A DNA stretch of 64,000 nt from Pseudolabrys sp. (GTDB taxonomy: Bacteria; Pseudomonadota; Alphaproteobacteria; Rhizobiales; Xanthobacteraceae). The position numbers were made by a program, and so were the translations under genes. The stretch lies in the NCBI GenBank assembly GCA_022841665.1, contig JALHRB010000004.1, forward strand, positions 82,784 through 146,783, in the 5' to 3' direction. The notes under the pieces are model-generated. The model made no database searches and was not told the origin of the DNA. It worked only from the letters and a program-made list of their open reading frames with translations. Within the stretch, counting starts at the first letter, position 1. Every line of letters begins with the position of its first letter. This document shows, in pieces, positions 7,948-22,664 of the stretch.

Positions 7948-8571
7948 ATGATCGGCCGTCCCAAATTCGTCCTCGCTTCCGGCTCGCCGCGCCGGCTGGC
8001 GCTGATCAATCAGGCCGGCATCGAGCCGGACGCGCTCAAGCCCGCCGACATCGACGAGACGCCCAAGCGCGGCGAGATTCCGCGCGCCTATGCCAACCGG
8101 CTGGCGCGCGCCAAGGCCGAGGCGGCGCTCGCCAACGTGTCGCTCGACGACGAGTTGCGCGGCGCCTTCATCCTCGCCGCCGATACGGTGGTGGCGGTCG
8201 GCCGCCGCATCCTGCCGAAGGCGGAACTGCTCGACGAGGCGGGCCAGTGCCTGCGTCTCCTGTCCGGCCGCAACCACCGCGTCTACACCTCGATCTGCCT
8301 GGTGACGCCGAAGGAGGCGTTCCGCCAGCGGCTGGTCGAGACGCGCGTGCGCTTCAAGCGCCTGTCGGAAGAGGACATCGAATCCTACCTCGCCTCCGGC
8401 GAATGGCGTGGCAAGGCCGGCGGCTATGCCGCGCAGGGCATCGCCGGCACCTTCATCGTCAAGCTGGTCGGTTCCTATTCGAATGTCGTCGGCCTGCCGC
8501 TCTATGAGACCATGCAATTGCTCGGCGGCGAGGGCTACCCGATCCGCTTCGGCTGGCTCAACGCGGTCTAG
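7948..8571 (+). CDS. maf: Maf family nucleotide pyrophosphatase
   Basis: 207 residues. The Maf start motif [12 protein letters not shown], the catalytic [11 protein letters not shown] with its aspartate, and [13 protein letters not shown] and [11 protein letters not shown] near the C-terminus are all present. Members hydrolyse canonical or modified NTPs (dTTP, UTP, m7GTP) to NMP and pyrophosphate and are linked to septum control; which nucleotide applies here cannot be read from the sequence. The ATG at 7948 gives the standard N-terminus. Confidence 0.93.
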   Translation: MIGRPKFVLASGSPRRLALINQAGIEPDALKPADIDETPKRGEIPRAYANRLARAKAEAALANVSLDDELRGAFILAADTVVAVGRRILPKAELLDEAGQCLRLLSGRNHRVYTSICLVTPKEAFRQRLVETRVRFKRLSEEDIESYLASGEWRGKAGGYAAQGIAGTFIVKLVGSYSNVVGLPLYETMQLLGGEGYPIRFGWLNAV

Positions 8572-8573
8572 TC

Positions 8574-8678
8574 GTCATTCCGGGACGGCGCGCAGCGCCG
8601 GACCCGGAATCCGGATGCGCGCACGGTCTATGTTCTGGATTCCGGGTTCGCTCGCTGGCGCTCGCGCCCCGGAATGAC
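8574..8678. repeat. Dispersed palindromic repeat, GTCATTCCGGG family
   Basis: Near-symmetric element running from GTCATTCCGGGACGG to CCCCGGAATGAC, with internal CCCGGAATCC and GGATTCCGGG arms. Same family as 3318-3422 and 51617-51722. Confidence 0.8.
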
Positions 8679-8692
8679 CAATAATTAGCGCC

Positions 8693-10222
8693 ATGAACAT
8701 CGCGCTCTGGCTCTCGCGTTCCGGCCTCAGTCATCCCGCGCTTCCGGCCCTTGCTTCCGGCACGCACGTCGTCGCGACCTATGGCGATCTGGCGGGCCGT
8801 GCGGCGCGGCTGGCCGGCGCGCTGCGCGAGCAGTTCAAGCTCGCGCCGGGCGAGCGCGTGGCGGTCGTCGCCAAGAACACGCCCGCCTATCTCGAATTGC
8901 TCTACGGCATCTGGCACGCAGGCCTTGCCGCGGTGCCGGCCAATGCCAAGCTGCACGGCGCCGAACTTGGCTACATTTTGGAAAACTCCGGCGCGCGCGT
9001 CTGCTTCGTGTCGGAAGGACTCGATGCCGAGATCGCACCGCATGCACCGACAAGCCTTGAACGCATGATCGTCATCGGCGGCGTCGGCTACGAAGCGCTG
9101 TTCGCCGCCGATCCGATCGCGGCGGTGCCGCGCACGGGCGACGATTTCGCCTGGCTGTTCTACACCTCGGGCACCACCGGTCGCCCGAAGGGCGCCATGC
9201 TCACGCATCGCAATTTGGCGGCGGCGAGCTTTGCCTATGCCATGGAGGTCGATCCGATCGCGCCCGGCGATGCGATCGTGCACGCCGCGCCGATGAGCCA
9301 CGGGTCCGGCCTCTACATCATGGCGCATGTTGCGCGCCTCGGCGTGCAAGTGGTGCCGGAATCGGGCGGCTTCGAGCCTGAGGAGATTTTCGGTCTGTTC
9401 GACGCCTGGCCGCGCGCGTCGATGTTCGCCGCGCCGACCATGATCAAGCGGCTGGTCGCGTGCCCGAACGACTGCCGCGTGGAGAACATCCGCACGCTGA
9501 TCTGGGGCGGCGCGCCGATGTATGTCGAGGACGCGCTCGCCGCGCTCGACCGCTTCGGTCCGCGGCTCGCGCAAATTTACGGGCAGGGCGAAGCGCCCAT
9601 GACCATCACCACGCTTTCGAAGCAGGACATTGCCGACCGCGCGCATCCGCGCTGGCGCGAACGGCTGGCCTCGGCCGGCCGTCCTTATGCGAGCGTCGAG
9701 GTAACGATCGCCGATGCGCAAGACCTTCCCCTGCCAGCGGGCGCGATGGGCGAAATCCTTTGCCGTGGCGATGTCGTGATGCCGGGCTACTGGCAGAACG
9801 CGGAGGCCAGCCGCGCGGCGCTGCGCAGCGGCTGGCTGCACACCGGCGACGTCGGCGCCTTCGACACGGAAGGCTACCTGCATCTCAAGGACCGCTCCAA
9901 GGACCTGATCATCTCCGGCGGCTCCAACATCTATCCGCGCGAGGTCGAGGAGGTGCTGCTCATGCACCCGCAGGTGCGCGAGGTCTCCGTCATCGGCCGC
10001 CCCGACCGCGAATGGGGCGAGTTGGTGGTCGCCTACGTGGTCGGCGATGCGAGCCCGGCAGCGCTCGATGCGCTCTGCCTCGAGCGCATCGCGCGCTTCA
10101 AGCGCCCGAAGGACTATGTCTTCGTCGGCGCGCTGCCGAAGAACAATTACGGCAAGATCCTCAAGACGGAGCTACGCGCCGCCGACGCAAAGCGCGCGGA
10201 AAATATGGGCATTCCGGGCTAG
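8693..10222 (+). CDS. Acyl-CoA synthetase (AMP-binding, ANL superfamily)
   Basis: 509 residues. It activates a carboxylic acid with ATP to an acyl-adenylate and then an acyl-CoA. Motifs in order: A3 P-loop YTSGTTGRPKGAM (about residue 157), adenine-binding YGQGE, the GWLHTGDVG hinge region, and the catalytic-lysine motif KNNYGKILK near the C-terminus. Aromatic or medium-chain acids are plausible given the dioxygenase gene 78 bases downstream, but the substrate is not readable. Not normally part of the maf-yacG block, so it is probably an insertion. Confidence 0.9.
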   Translation: MNIALWLSRSGLSHPALPALASGTHVVATYGDLAGRAARLAGALREQFKLAPGERVAVVAKNTPAYLELLYGIWHAGLAAVPANAKLHGAELGYILENSGARVCFVSEGLDAEIAPHAPTSLERMIVIGGVGYEALFAADPIAAVPRTGDDFAWLFYTSGTTGRPKGAMLTHRNLAAASFAYAMEVDPIAPGDAIVHAAPMSHGSGLYIMAHVARLGVQVVPESGGFEPEEIFGLFDAWPRASMFAAPTMIKRLVACPNDCRVENIRTLIWGGAPMYVEDALAALDRFGPRLAQIYGQGEAPMTITTLSKQDIADRAHPRWRERLASAGRPYASVEVTIADAQDLPLPAGAMGEILCRGDVVMPGYWQNAEASRAALRSGWLHTGDVGAFDTEGYLHLKDRSKDLIISGGSNIYPREVEEVLLMHPQVREVSVIGRPDREWGELVVAYVVGDASPAALDALCLERIARFKRPKDYVFVGALPKNNYGKILKTELRAADAKRAENMGIPG

Positions 10223-10262
10223 TAAATCGGGGTTGATGTGGGCTTCCGGCTGGCCTATTCCT

Positions 10263-10283
10263 AAGGTCCATAAATATGACCTT
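10263..10283. promoter_or_regulatory. Perfect inverted repeat upstream of the dioxygenase gene
   Basis: AAGGTC-N9-GACCTT with an AT-rich centre, 17 bases before the ATG. Its size and symmetry fit a repressor site. The half-site resembles that of the repeat before hisD (AGGTCA), in the opposite arrangement. Confidence 0.35.
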
Positions 10284-10300
10284 TCTGGAGTGGACGCGCC

Positions 10301-11290
10301 ATGGCCGACATCGTGCTCGCAATCGGAACCTCGCATAGCCCGCTTCTGAACAGTCCGGCCGAGGATTATCCCAAGCACGCCGCCATCGACGCTTCCGGCC
10401 GCAAGCTGCTCGACAAGAACGGCAAGCCCTGCACCTACGGCGACCTCTTGGAAAGGGCCGACCCTTCCATCAAGAGCCAGATCGAGCCCAAGGTGCTGGA
10501 GGAGCGCTCGGCCCGCTGCACGGCCAACATCGAACGGCTGTCGCGCGAGATGGCCGACGCCAGGCTCGACGCGCTCATCATCATCGGCGACGACCAGCAC
10601 GAGCAGTTCTTCGACGACAACATGCCGGCGATCCTGATCTATTGGGGCGAAACGATCGAGAACAACCTGCTCCACATGGACGAGGACGCGCCGCAGTTCT
10701 GGCGCAAGGCGCGATCGCAGTATCACGAGACCGCGCAGCCGCGGCAGTACCCGGTCGACGCCAAGCTCGGCCTGCACTTGATCGAAAGCCTGATCGAGCA
10801 GGGCTTCGACATCAGCCAGGCCAAGCGGCTCTCGAAGGAGCACGGCGAAGGCCACGCCTTCGGCTTCGTGCACCGGCGCATGATGGACGACGCGCACATC
10901 GTTCCGATCGTGCCGGTCGCGCTCAACACCTACTTTCCGCCCAATCAGCCGCGCCCGCGCCGCTGCTACGAACTGGGCAAAGCGATCCGCGCGGCAGTGC
11001 GCAGCGGCCCGAGCGGCCGCGTCGGCATCCTCGCCTCCGGGGGCTTGAGCCACTTCACCATCGACGAAGAGCTCGACCGCGGCGTGCTCGATGCCTGTAA
11101 GACGAACGACGCCGAGGCGCTATGCGCGATCCCGGTCTCGAAGCTCAACTCCGGCTCGTCCGAAATTCGCAACTGGATCACGGTCGCCGGCGCCGCCTCG
11201 CACCTCAACAATGCCTGGCAGGAGTACATCCCCTGCTATCGTTCGGCCGCCGGCACCGGCTGTGGCATGGGTTTTACGGTCTGGAAATAG
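10301..11290 (+). CDS. LigB-type class III extradiol dioxygenase family protein
   Basis: 329 residues of the LigB superfamily, non-haem Fe(II) enzymes that open catecholic rings. Seen: the N-terminal IGTSHSP with His12, DALIIIGDDQHE, EHGEGHAFGFVHR, VPIVPVALNTYFPP and ILASGGLSHF. These supply the usual histidine and glutamate ligands. GGAG at 10287 precedes the ATG. The pairing with an acyl-CoA synthetase suggests an aromatic-acid route, but no hydrolase or decarboxylase follows. Some members act on gallate or protocatechuate; the substrate is unknown. Confidence 0.85.
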   Translation: MADIVLAIGTSHSPLLNSPAEDYPKHAAIDASGRKLLDKNGKPCTYGDLLERADPSIKSQIEPKVLEERSARCTANIERLSREMADARLDALIIIGDDQHEQFFDDNMPAILIYWGETIENNLLHMDEDAPQFWRKARSQYHETAQPRQYPVDAKLGLHLIESLIEQGFDISQAKRLSKEHGEGHAFGFVHRRMMDDAHIVPIVPVALNTYFPPNQPRPRRCYELGKAIRAAVRSGPSGRVGILASGGLSHFTIDEELDRGVLDACKTNDAEALCAIPVSKLNSGSSEIRNWITVAGAASHLNNAWQEYIPCYRSAAGTGCGMGFTVWK

Positions 11291-11317
11291 CGCCGGAATC
11301 GTGCGAACTGATGCGGC

Positions 11318-11530
11318 ATGAACGCGATGGAGCGCCAAAAAGCCGAGGCCGCGGGCTGCCCGATCTGCGGCAAGCCGCGCCTTGAGGCGTTCAAGCCGTT
11401 CTGCTCCAAGCGCTGCGCCGACATCGACCTCAACCGCTGGCTCAGCGGTGTCTATGCCGTGCCGGTGAAGGAAGATGAGGACGAGGACGGCAGCCATCCG
11501 GCCGAGCCGGGCGAGGGGGAGCGGTCATGA
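11318..11530 (+). CDS. yacG: DNA gyrase inhibitor YacG (zinc-binding)
   Basis: 70 residues with a four-cysteine zinc site, Cys14, Cys17, Cys29 and Cys33, in the typical CPICGKP and [11 protein letters not shown] contexts, followed by an acidic tail. YacG homologues bind GyrB and block DNA binding. Its stop overlaps the start of the next gene (ATGA). It usually follows maf directly; here two catabolic genes intervene. Confidence 0.93.
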   Translation: MNAMERQKAEAAGCPICGKPRLEAFKPFCSKRCADIDLNRWLSGVYAVPVKEDEDEDGSHPAEPGEGERS

Positions 11531-12054
11531 ACGTCGTCTCGGCGCCGCTGTGGCCCGACCGCTTGTTCGACGTGTTCAAGCGCTCCGACATCCGCCAGGT
11601 CGGTTATGTGCCGGACGCCGGCCACGCCCGGCTGATCGAGCGCTGCCGCGCCGATGCCGGCATCCGCGACGTCGTGCTCACCACCGAGGAGGAAGGCGTG
11701 GCGCTGGCCGCCGGCGCCTGGCTCGGCGGGATGCGCGCCGCGCTGCTGATGCAGTCGAGCGGGCTCGGCAACTGCATCAACATGCTGTCGCTCGCACGCT
11801 CTTGCCGCTTTCCGCTGCTGATGGTCATCACCATGCGCGGCGAGTGGGAGGAGTTCAATCCCTGGCAGGAGCCGATGGGGTCGATCGTCGATCCGGTGCT
11901 GAAACTGTGCGAGGCCGAGGTCTACCGCGCGCGCAAGCCCGACGAGGTCGAGGGCTTGGCCGAGCGCGCCGTGCAGCACGCCTTCGGCGACGAGCGCATC
12001 GCCGCGCTGGTGCTGTCGCAGGAACTGATCGGCCGCAAGGTGTGGACCAAATGA
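11527..12054 (+). CDS. TPP-dependent decarboxylase, small alpha (Pyr-domain) subunit
   Basis: 175 residues corresponding to only the N-terminal pyrimidine-binding domain of a thiamine-diphosphate enzyme. [16 protein letters not shown] contains the glutamate that activates the cofactor, followed by [15 protein letters not shown]. The partner gene encodes the PP domain. Split enzymes of this kind include sulfopyruvate decarboxylase (ComDE) and phosphonopyruvate decarboxylases. It is coupled by ATGA overlaps to yacG before it and to the beta subunit after it. Confidence 0.85.
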   Translation: MNVVSAPLWPDRLFDVFKRSDIRQVGYVPDAGHARLIERCRADAGIRDVVLTTEEEGVALAAGAWLGGMRAALLMQSSGLGNCINMLSLARSCRFPLLMVITMRGEWEEFNPWQEPMGSIVDPVLKLCEAEVYRARKPDEVEGLAERAVQHAFGDERIAALVLSQELIGRKVWTK

Positions 12055-12620
12055 GTCTGGAACGCCGCGCCGCCATGGCCGCGCTGCTCGCCGGCCGCGA
12101 TGACGACCTGCTGGTCGTGCCCGGCCTCGGCTCGACCTGCTGGGATCTCGCGGCCGCCGGCGACAACGACCGCAATTTCTATCTGTGGGGCGCCATGGGC
12201 GGCGCCGCCATGATCGGCCTTGGGCTCGCGCTGGCGCAGCCGGGCAAGCGCGTCGCCGTCATCACCGGCGACGGCGAGATGCTGATGGGGCTGGGGGCTC
12301 TCGCCACCATCGGCATCCAGCAGCCGCAGAATCTCGCCGTGGTCGTCTTCGACAACGGCGTCTATGGCGAGACCGGCATGCAGGCGAGCCACACCCAAAG
12401 CGGCGTCGATCTGGTGGCGGCCGCGCGCGCCTGCGGGATCGGGACGTGCCTGGACGTGCGGGACGAGGCGGGCCTTGCCGACCTCGCCGGCCGGCTGAAA
12501 GCCTTGGCCGGGCCGCTGTTCGCGCGCGTGGCCATCGACCCCGCCGAGCCGCCGCGGGTGCTGCCGGAGCGCGACGGGGTCGTCCTCAAGCAGCGCTTCC
12601 GCGCCGCCATCGGCCTCTAA
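12051..12620 (+). CDS. TPP-dependent decarboxylase, beta (PP-domain) subunit
   Basis: 189 residues. The diphosphate- and metal-binding motif begins GDGEMLMGLGAL and ends with the asparagine of FDNGVYGETGMQ, the standard GDG-to-N spacing. Together with the preceding alpha subunit it makes one active site at the subunit interface. ComE-like by size. The substrate is likely a 3-carbon 2-oxoacid with an acidic head group (sulfopyruvate- or phosphonopyruvate-like), by analogy only; no phosphonate-mutase or sulfolactate gene is adjacent. The ATG at 12051 overlaps the alpha stop. Confidence 0.85.
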   Translation: MSLERRAAMAALLAGRDDDLLVVPGLGSTCWDLAAAGDNDRNFYLWGAMGGAAMIGLGLALAQPGKRVAVITGDGEMLMGLGALATIGIQQPQNLAVVVFDNGVYGETGMQASHTQSGVDLVAAARACGIGTCLDVRDEAGLADLAGRLKALAGPLFARVAIDPAEPPRVLPERDGVVLKQRFRAAIGL

Positions 12621-12650
12621 GTCCTTGGTTTTCCGGGCTTGCGGCCGTTC

Positions 12651-12679
12651 TGGACAGGCCGGTATCCGCCCTTTATAAA
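12651..12679 (+). promoter_or_regulatory. Promoter of tRNA-Phe
   Basis: TGGACA (12651-12656), a 17-base spacer and TATAAA (12674-12679), about 40 bases before the mature tRNA. Confidence 0.7.
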
Positions 12680-12720
12680 GCCCGCGCTCTGCTTGTCCGC
12701 CGGTTCTGGGCGGGCTCGGC

Positions 12721-12796
12721 GCCCAGGTAGCTCAGTTGGTAGAGCATGCGATTGAAAATCGCAGTGTCGGTGGTTCGATTCCGCCCCTGGGCACCA
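12721..12796 (+). tRNA. tRNA-Phe (GAA)
   Basis: 76 bases with a full cloverleaf. The acceptor GCCCAGG (12721-12727) pairs with CCTGGGC (12786-12792). The D-arm contains AGCTCAGTTGGTAGAGC; the anticodon stem TGCGA/TCGCA encloses the loop TTGAAAA, anticodon GAA. The T-loop is TTCGATT. CCA is encoded. The next 187 bases to the APH-like gene hold nothing recognised. Confidence 0.97.
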
Positions 12797-12983
12797 TTCC
12801 TATCTCATAGTTTCTCATAACCCGGCCGGAATTTGGTTTAGCGCCTCTCGTGTCTCTGCGCTGCGATGTCCAGGTGAGCGAGAACCGCCGGCGTTCGGGC
12901 GGATAGGCTGGCGTGACTAAAGTCCGACGGTCTGCTCTTGCTCGCCCACGAATACTCGCCGAAATAGTCGCTGGTAATGCAGT

Positions 12984-14060
12984 TTAATGCTGCTGCGCGA
13001 ATGCCCACGCCTTGTCGGCGAGCGGGCGGATCATCTCGGCCTTGGCAGGCGCAAACTCGCTCGTCGCTGTGCCGTCGCGCACGCGGCCGATGATGCCCTG
13101 CAGGATCGCGGCGATGCGGAAGAAATTATAGGCGAGATAGACGGCAAGGTGCGGGCGCGGGTCGAGCCCGGTGCGCGCCACGTAGTCATCGACATAATCC
13201 GCCATCGACGGAATGCCGAGCGCGCCGAGGTCGTGGCCGACCAGCGAGGCTGTGCCGGCCGCGCTCTCCGAGTGCGGCATGTGCCAAGCCATCAGGTGAT
13301 AGGTGAAGTCGGCGAGCGGGTCGCCGAGCGTCGACAATTCCCAGTCGAGCACCGCGATGACCTTCGGCGCGTCCTTCGCGATGATGAGGTTGTCGAGCCT
13401 GTAATCGCCGTGCACCAGCCGCGCCGGCCCGGCCGGCGGAATGTGCTTCGGCAGCCAGTCGATCAGCCGCTCCATGGCCTCGATCTTCTCGGTCTCCGAG
13501 GCGCGGTACTGCTTCGACCAGCGTTCGACCTGGCGCGCGACGTAGTTCTCGCCTTTGCCGAAGTCGGCAAGCCCGATCTCCGCCGGATCGAAAGAATGCA
13601 GCCGCGCGATGGTCTCGTTCATCGAATCGTAGATTGCCGCGCGCTCGGGAGGGCTCGAGCCCGCCATCTGCGGTTCCCAGAACACGCGGCCGTCGGCGAA
13701 ATCCATCACGTAGAAGGCGGTGCCCGCCACGCTCTCGTCGGCGCAATAGCAGAGCGGTTCGGCCACTGGAAAGCCTTGCGCGTAAAGCGCGCCGATCACG
13801 CGGTACTCGCGGTCGACCGCGTGCGCGGACGGCAGCAGCTTGCCCGGCGGCTTGCGCCGCAGCACATAGCGCCGCGCCGGCGTCTCCAGCAGATAGGTAG
13901 GATTCGACTGTCCGCCCTTGAACTGTTTGACCGTCAGCGGGCCGGCAAAGCCGCCGATCTGGCCGGCGAGATATTGCGCGAGCCGTGCCGCGTCGAGCTT
14001 GAGCGCGGGGGCCGCCTCCTTGGTGCCGGAAAAAGCCTGCTGCCGGTCTATCGTCGTCAT
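12984..14060 (-). CDS. APH/ACAD10-type phosphotransferase family protein
   Basis: 358 residues with the aminoglycoside-phosphotransferase / choline-kinase fold. The N-terminal GGQSNPTYLL nucleotide region, catalytic HGDYRLDN (His217, Asp219) and metal-binding LDWELSTLGDP (Asp239) are present. Bacterial homologues of ACAD10/11, usually next to acyl-CoA dehydrogenase and SDR genes, phosphorylate hydroxyacyl substrates (4-hydroxyacyl-CoA) in fatty-acid catabolism. That role is more likely than antibiotic resistance. Consistent with this, the remains of an SDR gene lie immediately upstream on the same strand. Confidence 0.85.
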   Translation of the reverse strand: MTTIDRQQAFSGTKEAAPALKLDAARLAQYLAGQIGGFAGPLTVKQFKGGQSNPTYLLETPARRYVLRRKPPGKLLPSAHAVDREYRVIGALYAQGFPVAEPLCYCADESVAGTAFYVMDFADGRVFWEPQMAGSSPPERAAIYDSMNETIARLHSFDPAEIGLADFGKGENYVARQVERWSKQYRASETEKIEAMERLIDWLPKHIPPAGPARLVHGDYRLDNLIIAKDAPKVIAVLDWELSTLGDPLADFTYHLMAWHMPHSESAAGTASLVGHDLGALGIPSMADYVDDYVARTGLDPRPHLAVYLAYNFFRIAAILQGIIGRVRDGTATSEFAPAKAEMIRPLADKAWAFAQQH

Positions 14061-14063
14061 GTC

Positions 14064-14353
14064 TCAGCACGAATCCTTGCGCGTCGTGGCGACTGAAATC
14101 GGCGCGTGCAAAACGACGATGGCGCGCGCCATGGCGGCGCGGTTGGTCACATCGGCCTCAACCGTAACGGCGCAGCCGCCCGCCGCCTCGATCGACACTT
14201 GCAATTCGGCGAGCGGCTCCACGCGCCGCGCCACCAGTGCACCGCCGCGCCGTTATCCGCCAGCATCCGCGCGAAGTGACGCCCGCGTCCGCTCGACGCA
14301 CCGGTCACCAGCGCCACGCCGCCTTTCAGCCTGAACATATCAGCAGCTTTCAT
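14064..14353 (-). pseudogene. Truncated, frameshifted short-chain dehydrogenase
   Basis: The first 38 codons from 14353 read a clean SDR start, with GGVALVTGASSGRGRHFARML. The frame breaks after NGAAV near 14240. A different frame then continues as ALVARRVEPLAELQ and VTVEADVT up to a TGA at 14064-14066, four bases before the APH-like start. Only about 95 of roughly 255 codons remain; the catalytic Tyr-X3-Lys half is gone. A deletion thus joined the SDR stub to the phosphotransferase gene. Confidence 0.8.
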
Positions 14354-14545
14354 TCAACGTCCTTCATTAGCATGGCATTTCGCCCCGGAAGCGTTCTTCC
14401 GATCGGCAGATACGCGAATTTCTGAGGATCGCCGAAAAGAGTGCACCACCGCGACGTCCGCTCGGCGACCTGGAGTAGCTCTGTTCGTTCGACGCCGCAA
14501 CACCGGAGCAAGAGTCCGGCCCGTCTCCTTTCAGGTATAGATTGC

Positions 14546-14663
14546 ATTATGAAACTAACTAAGCTAGCTTTAAAAAAGCGGCTCGACGGCGCCTCTTCAT
14601 AACAGGCACCTTCCTGAGATTGGCGGGTAGAGTAACGCTCTCTCTCAGTTTCATAACGAAACT
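14546..14663. promoter_or_regulatory. Divergent control region with repeated AGTTTCATAA half-sites
   Basis: AGTTTC-ATAAC-GAAACT (14647-14663) is a perfect inverted repeat 8 bases before the HxlR start. ATTATGAAACT (14546-14556), read on the minus strand, is AGTTTCATAAT, a 10 of 11 match to the same half-site. The 318-base gap between the SDR remnant and the regulator gene is otherwise AT-richer than its surroundings. The placement fits autoregulation by the HxlR protein. Confidence 0.5.
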
Positions 14664-14671
14664 TAGGTTAC

Positions 14672-15838
14672 ATGGAGCCATCGCGTTTGGCAACAATCAA
14701 GTCGAAACAAAAAGAGGGTAAGTCAGGAGGCCGGCGGAACGGCCGAGGCGGGCGGCCGTCCGTGGACCTGGACGAGGCGAAACCTCGTCAGATATCATCG
14801 GTCATTCGGGCGCTCGACGTTTTGTCGGATCCCTGGTCGTTCCTGGTGTTACGCGAGGCTTTCTTCGGCGTGCGCCGGTTCGATGGCCTGCAGCGAAATT
14901 TGGAGATTGCGCGCAACATCCTCTCGAGCCGCTTGACGCGGCTTGTCGCGGAGGGGCTGCTCGAGAGGCAGCTCTATATGGCGCGCCCGCCGCGCTTCGA
15001 ATACCGCCTGACGGATCAGGGGCGCGACTTTTTTCCTCCGATTGTCGGATTGGTGACGTGGGGAGATCGTTGGCGGCCGCGAAAGTCGGGCCCGCCGCTC
15101 GATCTGACCCACAAGGACTGCGGTAAGACGCTCGCCCCCCGCGTCGTCTGCGGTGCCTGCAAACACCCCCTCTCGCCCTTTGATGTCGAATTCGAAAATG
15201 GGCCGGGAGCCGGAACGGAAACCGACTTTCACGCGCCCACCACGCGGCGTCGCGACAGCGAACAGAACTGGTTGAGAGGCCGGCCGTGCTCGGTGGCGAG
15301 CACGTTGAAGGTAATCGGCGACCGCTGGAGTCTAAGAATTCTTCGCGAATGCTTCGTCGGCGTGAAGCGATTCAAAGATTTCCAGAGCAGTCTCGCGATC
15401 GCGCGGAATATTCTGAGCGACCGCCTCGATCTTCTCTGCAAAGAAAAGATCCTGGTGCGCCGGCGATACCAGGATCGGCCGCCACGTTTCGAATATGTCC
15501 TGACGCCCGCCGGCTACGATCTTTATGCGAGCCTGGTGCTGTTCATGGCCTGGGGAGACAAATGGCGCAGTCCGCCTGAAGGCGTTCCCCTGAAACTGCG
15601 GCACAAATTGTGCGGCCAGGAAGCCACGCCGGTCCTGGTGTGCGGCAATTGCGGCGGTCCGGTCAGAACGGACAATGTGGCTTATCACATGCACTACAAA
15701 TTTGACGGTCAAAAACCGGCCGCGAAATCCAAGGGGGCCGCGAAATCCAAGGGCGCCGCGCGATCCAAAGCGGCCGCAGGCGCGCGCAAGCGGAAACCTA
15801 CCGCACCAGCATTAGCGAAAGCTGCGGCACATAGGTGA
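14672..15838 (+). CDS. Tandem HxlR-type transcriptional regulator with Zn knuckles and basic tail
   Basis: 388 residues carrying two HxlR winged-helix domains, about residues 40-135 and 206-301, each with the LEIARNILSSRL-type recognition region and RPPRFEY-L wing. Each is followed by a cysteine knuckle: Cys150, Cys160, Cys163 and Cys314, Cys324, Cys327. The linker is charged and the C-terminus (349-388) is a lysine/alanine tail with repeated AAKSKG units, histone-H1-like. HxlR proteins normally dimerise through one such domain, so this may be a covalent dimer. The last 13 codons run antisense through the end of a dctM remnant, so the tail may have been extended by rearrangement. Confidence 0.9.
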   Translation: MEPSRLATIKSKQKEGKSGGRRNGRGGRPSVDLDEAKPRQISSVIRALDVLSDPWSFLVLREAFFGVRRFDGLQRNLEIARNILSSRLTRLVAEGLLERQLYMARPPRFEYRLTDQGRDFFPPIVGLVTWGDRWRPRKSGPPLDLTHKDCGKTLAPRVVCGACKHPLSPFDVEFENGPGAGTETDFHAPTTRRRDSEQNWLRGRPCSVASTLKVIGDRWSLRILRECFVGVKRFKDFQSSLAIARNILSDRLDLLCKEKILVRRRYQDRPPRFEYVLTPAGYDLYASLVLFMAWGDKWRSPPEGVPLKLRHKLCGQEATPVLVCGNCGGPVRTDNVAYHMHYKFDGQKPAAKSKGAAKSKGAARSKAAAGARKRKPTAPALAKAAAHR

Positions 15839-16000
15839 TCACCAGCAGCGTCAGCAGATTGATCACGAGAAAAGGCATCACGCCGTAAAACAGATCGCGC
15901 ATCGATACGCCGAACAAAGAGTGCGCCGCGAGCGCCGCGGCCCATGATCTCGCCGGCAAGGATGAAAAACGGCACGGCCACGAGGGGGTAGCCGTCATGG
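15798..16000 (-). pseudogene. Remnant of a TRAP transporter large permease gene (dctM)
   Basis: On the minus strand from about 15999, one frame reads YPLVAVPFFILAGEIMGRG, a DctM N-terminal segment. A shifted frame then gives SLFGVSMRDLFYGVMPFL and ITYVPQLSLMLVR with a stop at 15798, the DctM C-terminus. Roughly 300 internal codons are missing and the frame is broken. Its last 41 bases overlap the 3' end of the HxlR gene. Confidence 0.75.
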
Positions 16001-16331
16001 AGAGCTTATAGGCCAGGTGCGATTCCGCCCTTGGCAATATTGTAATATTATCAAATAAAATCAATTGCTTAGAACCATGCGGCGCGTCCGTTTGGTGTGC
16101 GACTAAAGAATATATCTGCCGCCCGGGAACCAAACGCCGGTTCGCGAATTTTCTTCTTCGGCGTGATGTACGCGGGGGGAACGCAAACGCAGCCATCGAC
16201 GACGCATGTTCCAAACCTACCGTTGCCGCCTCCACGGAGGGGTGAACGGCAGCGAAGGTCGGCGCGGCTGTCTTAAGCATTCCTTGGCCAGCAACCGGTC
16301 GCGGTAAGGGCGGCAACGGAGGATTAATAAG
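16001..16331. other. Upstream region of the HAMP-array kinase
   Basis: An AT-rich stretch (about 16030-16090, including AATATTGTAATATTATC) lies inside GC-rich DNA and may hold the promoter. GGAGG at 16318-16322 is the ribosome-binding site. No gene seen. Confidence 0.5.
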
Positions 16332-22655
<6,324 letters not shown>

Positions 22656-22664
22656 GGCCGCCCG

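Noticed and set aside
12721..14060. Integrative element at tRNA-Phe
   Set aside because: No integrase gene and no repeat of the tRNA 3' end were seen downstream.
12984..14060. Aminoglycoside resistance kinase
   Set aside because: The sequence resembles ACAD10-type kinases, and its neighbour was an SDR; the context is lipid or acid catabolism.
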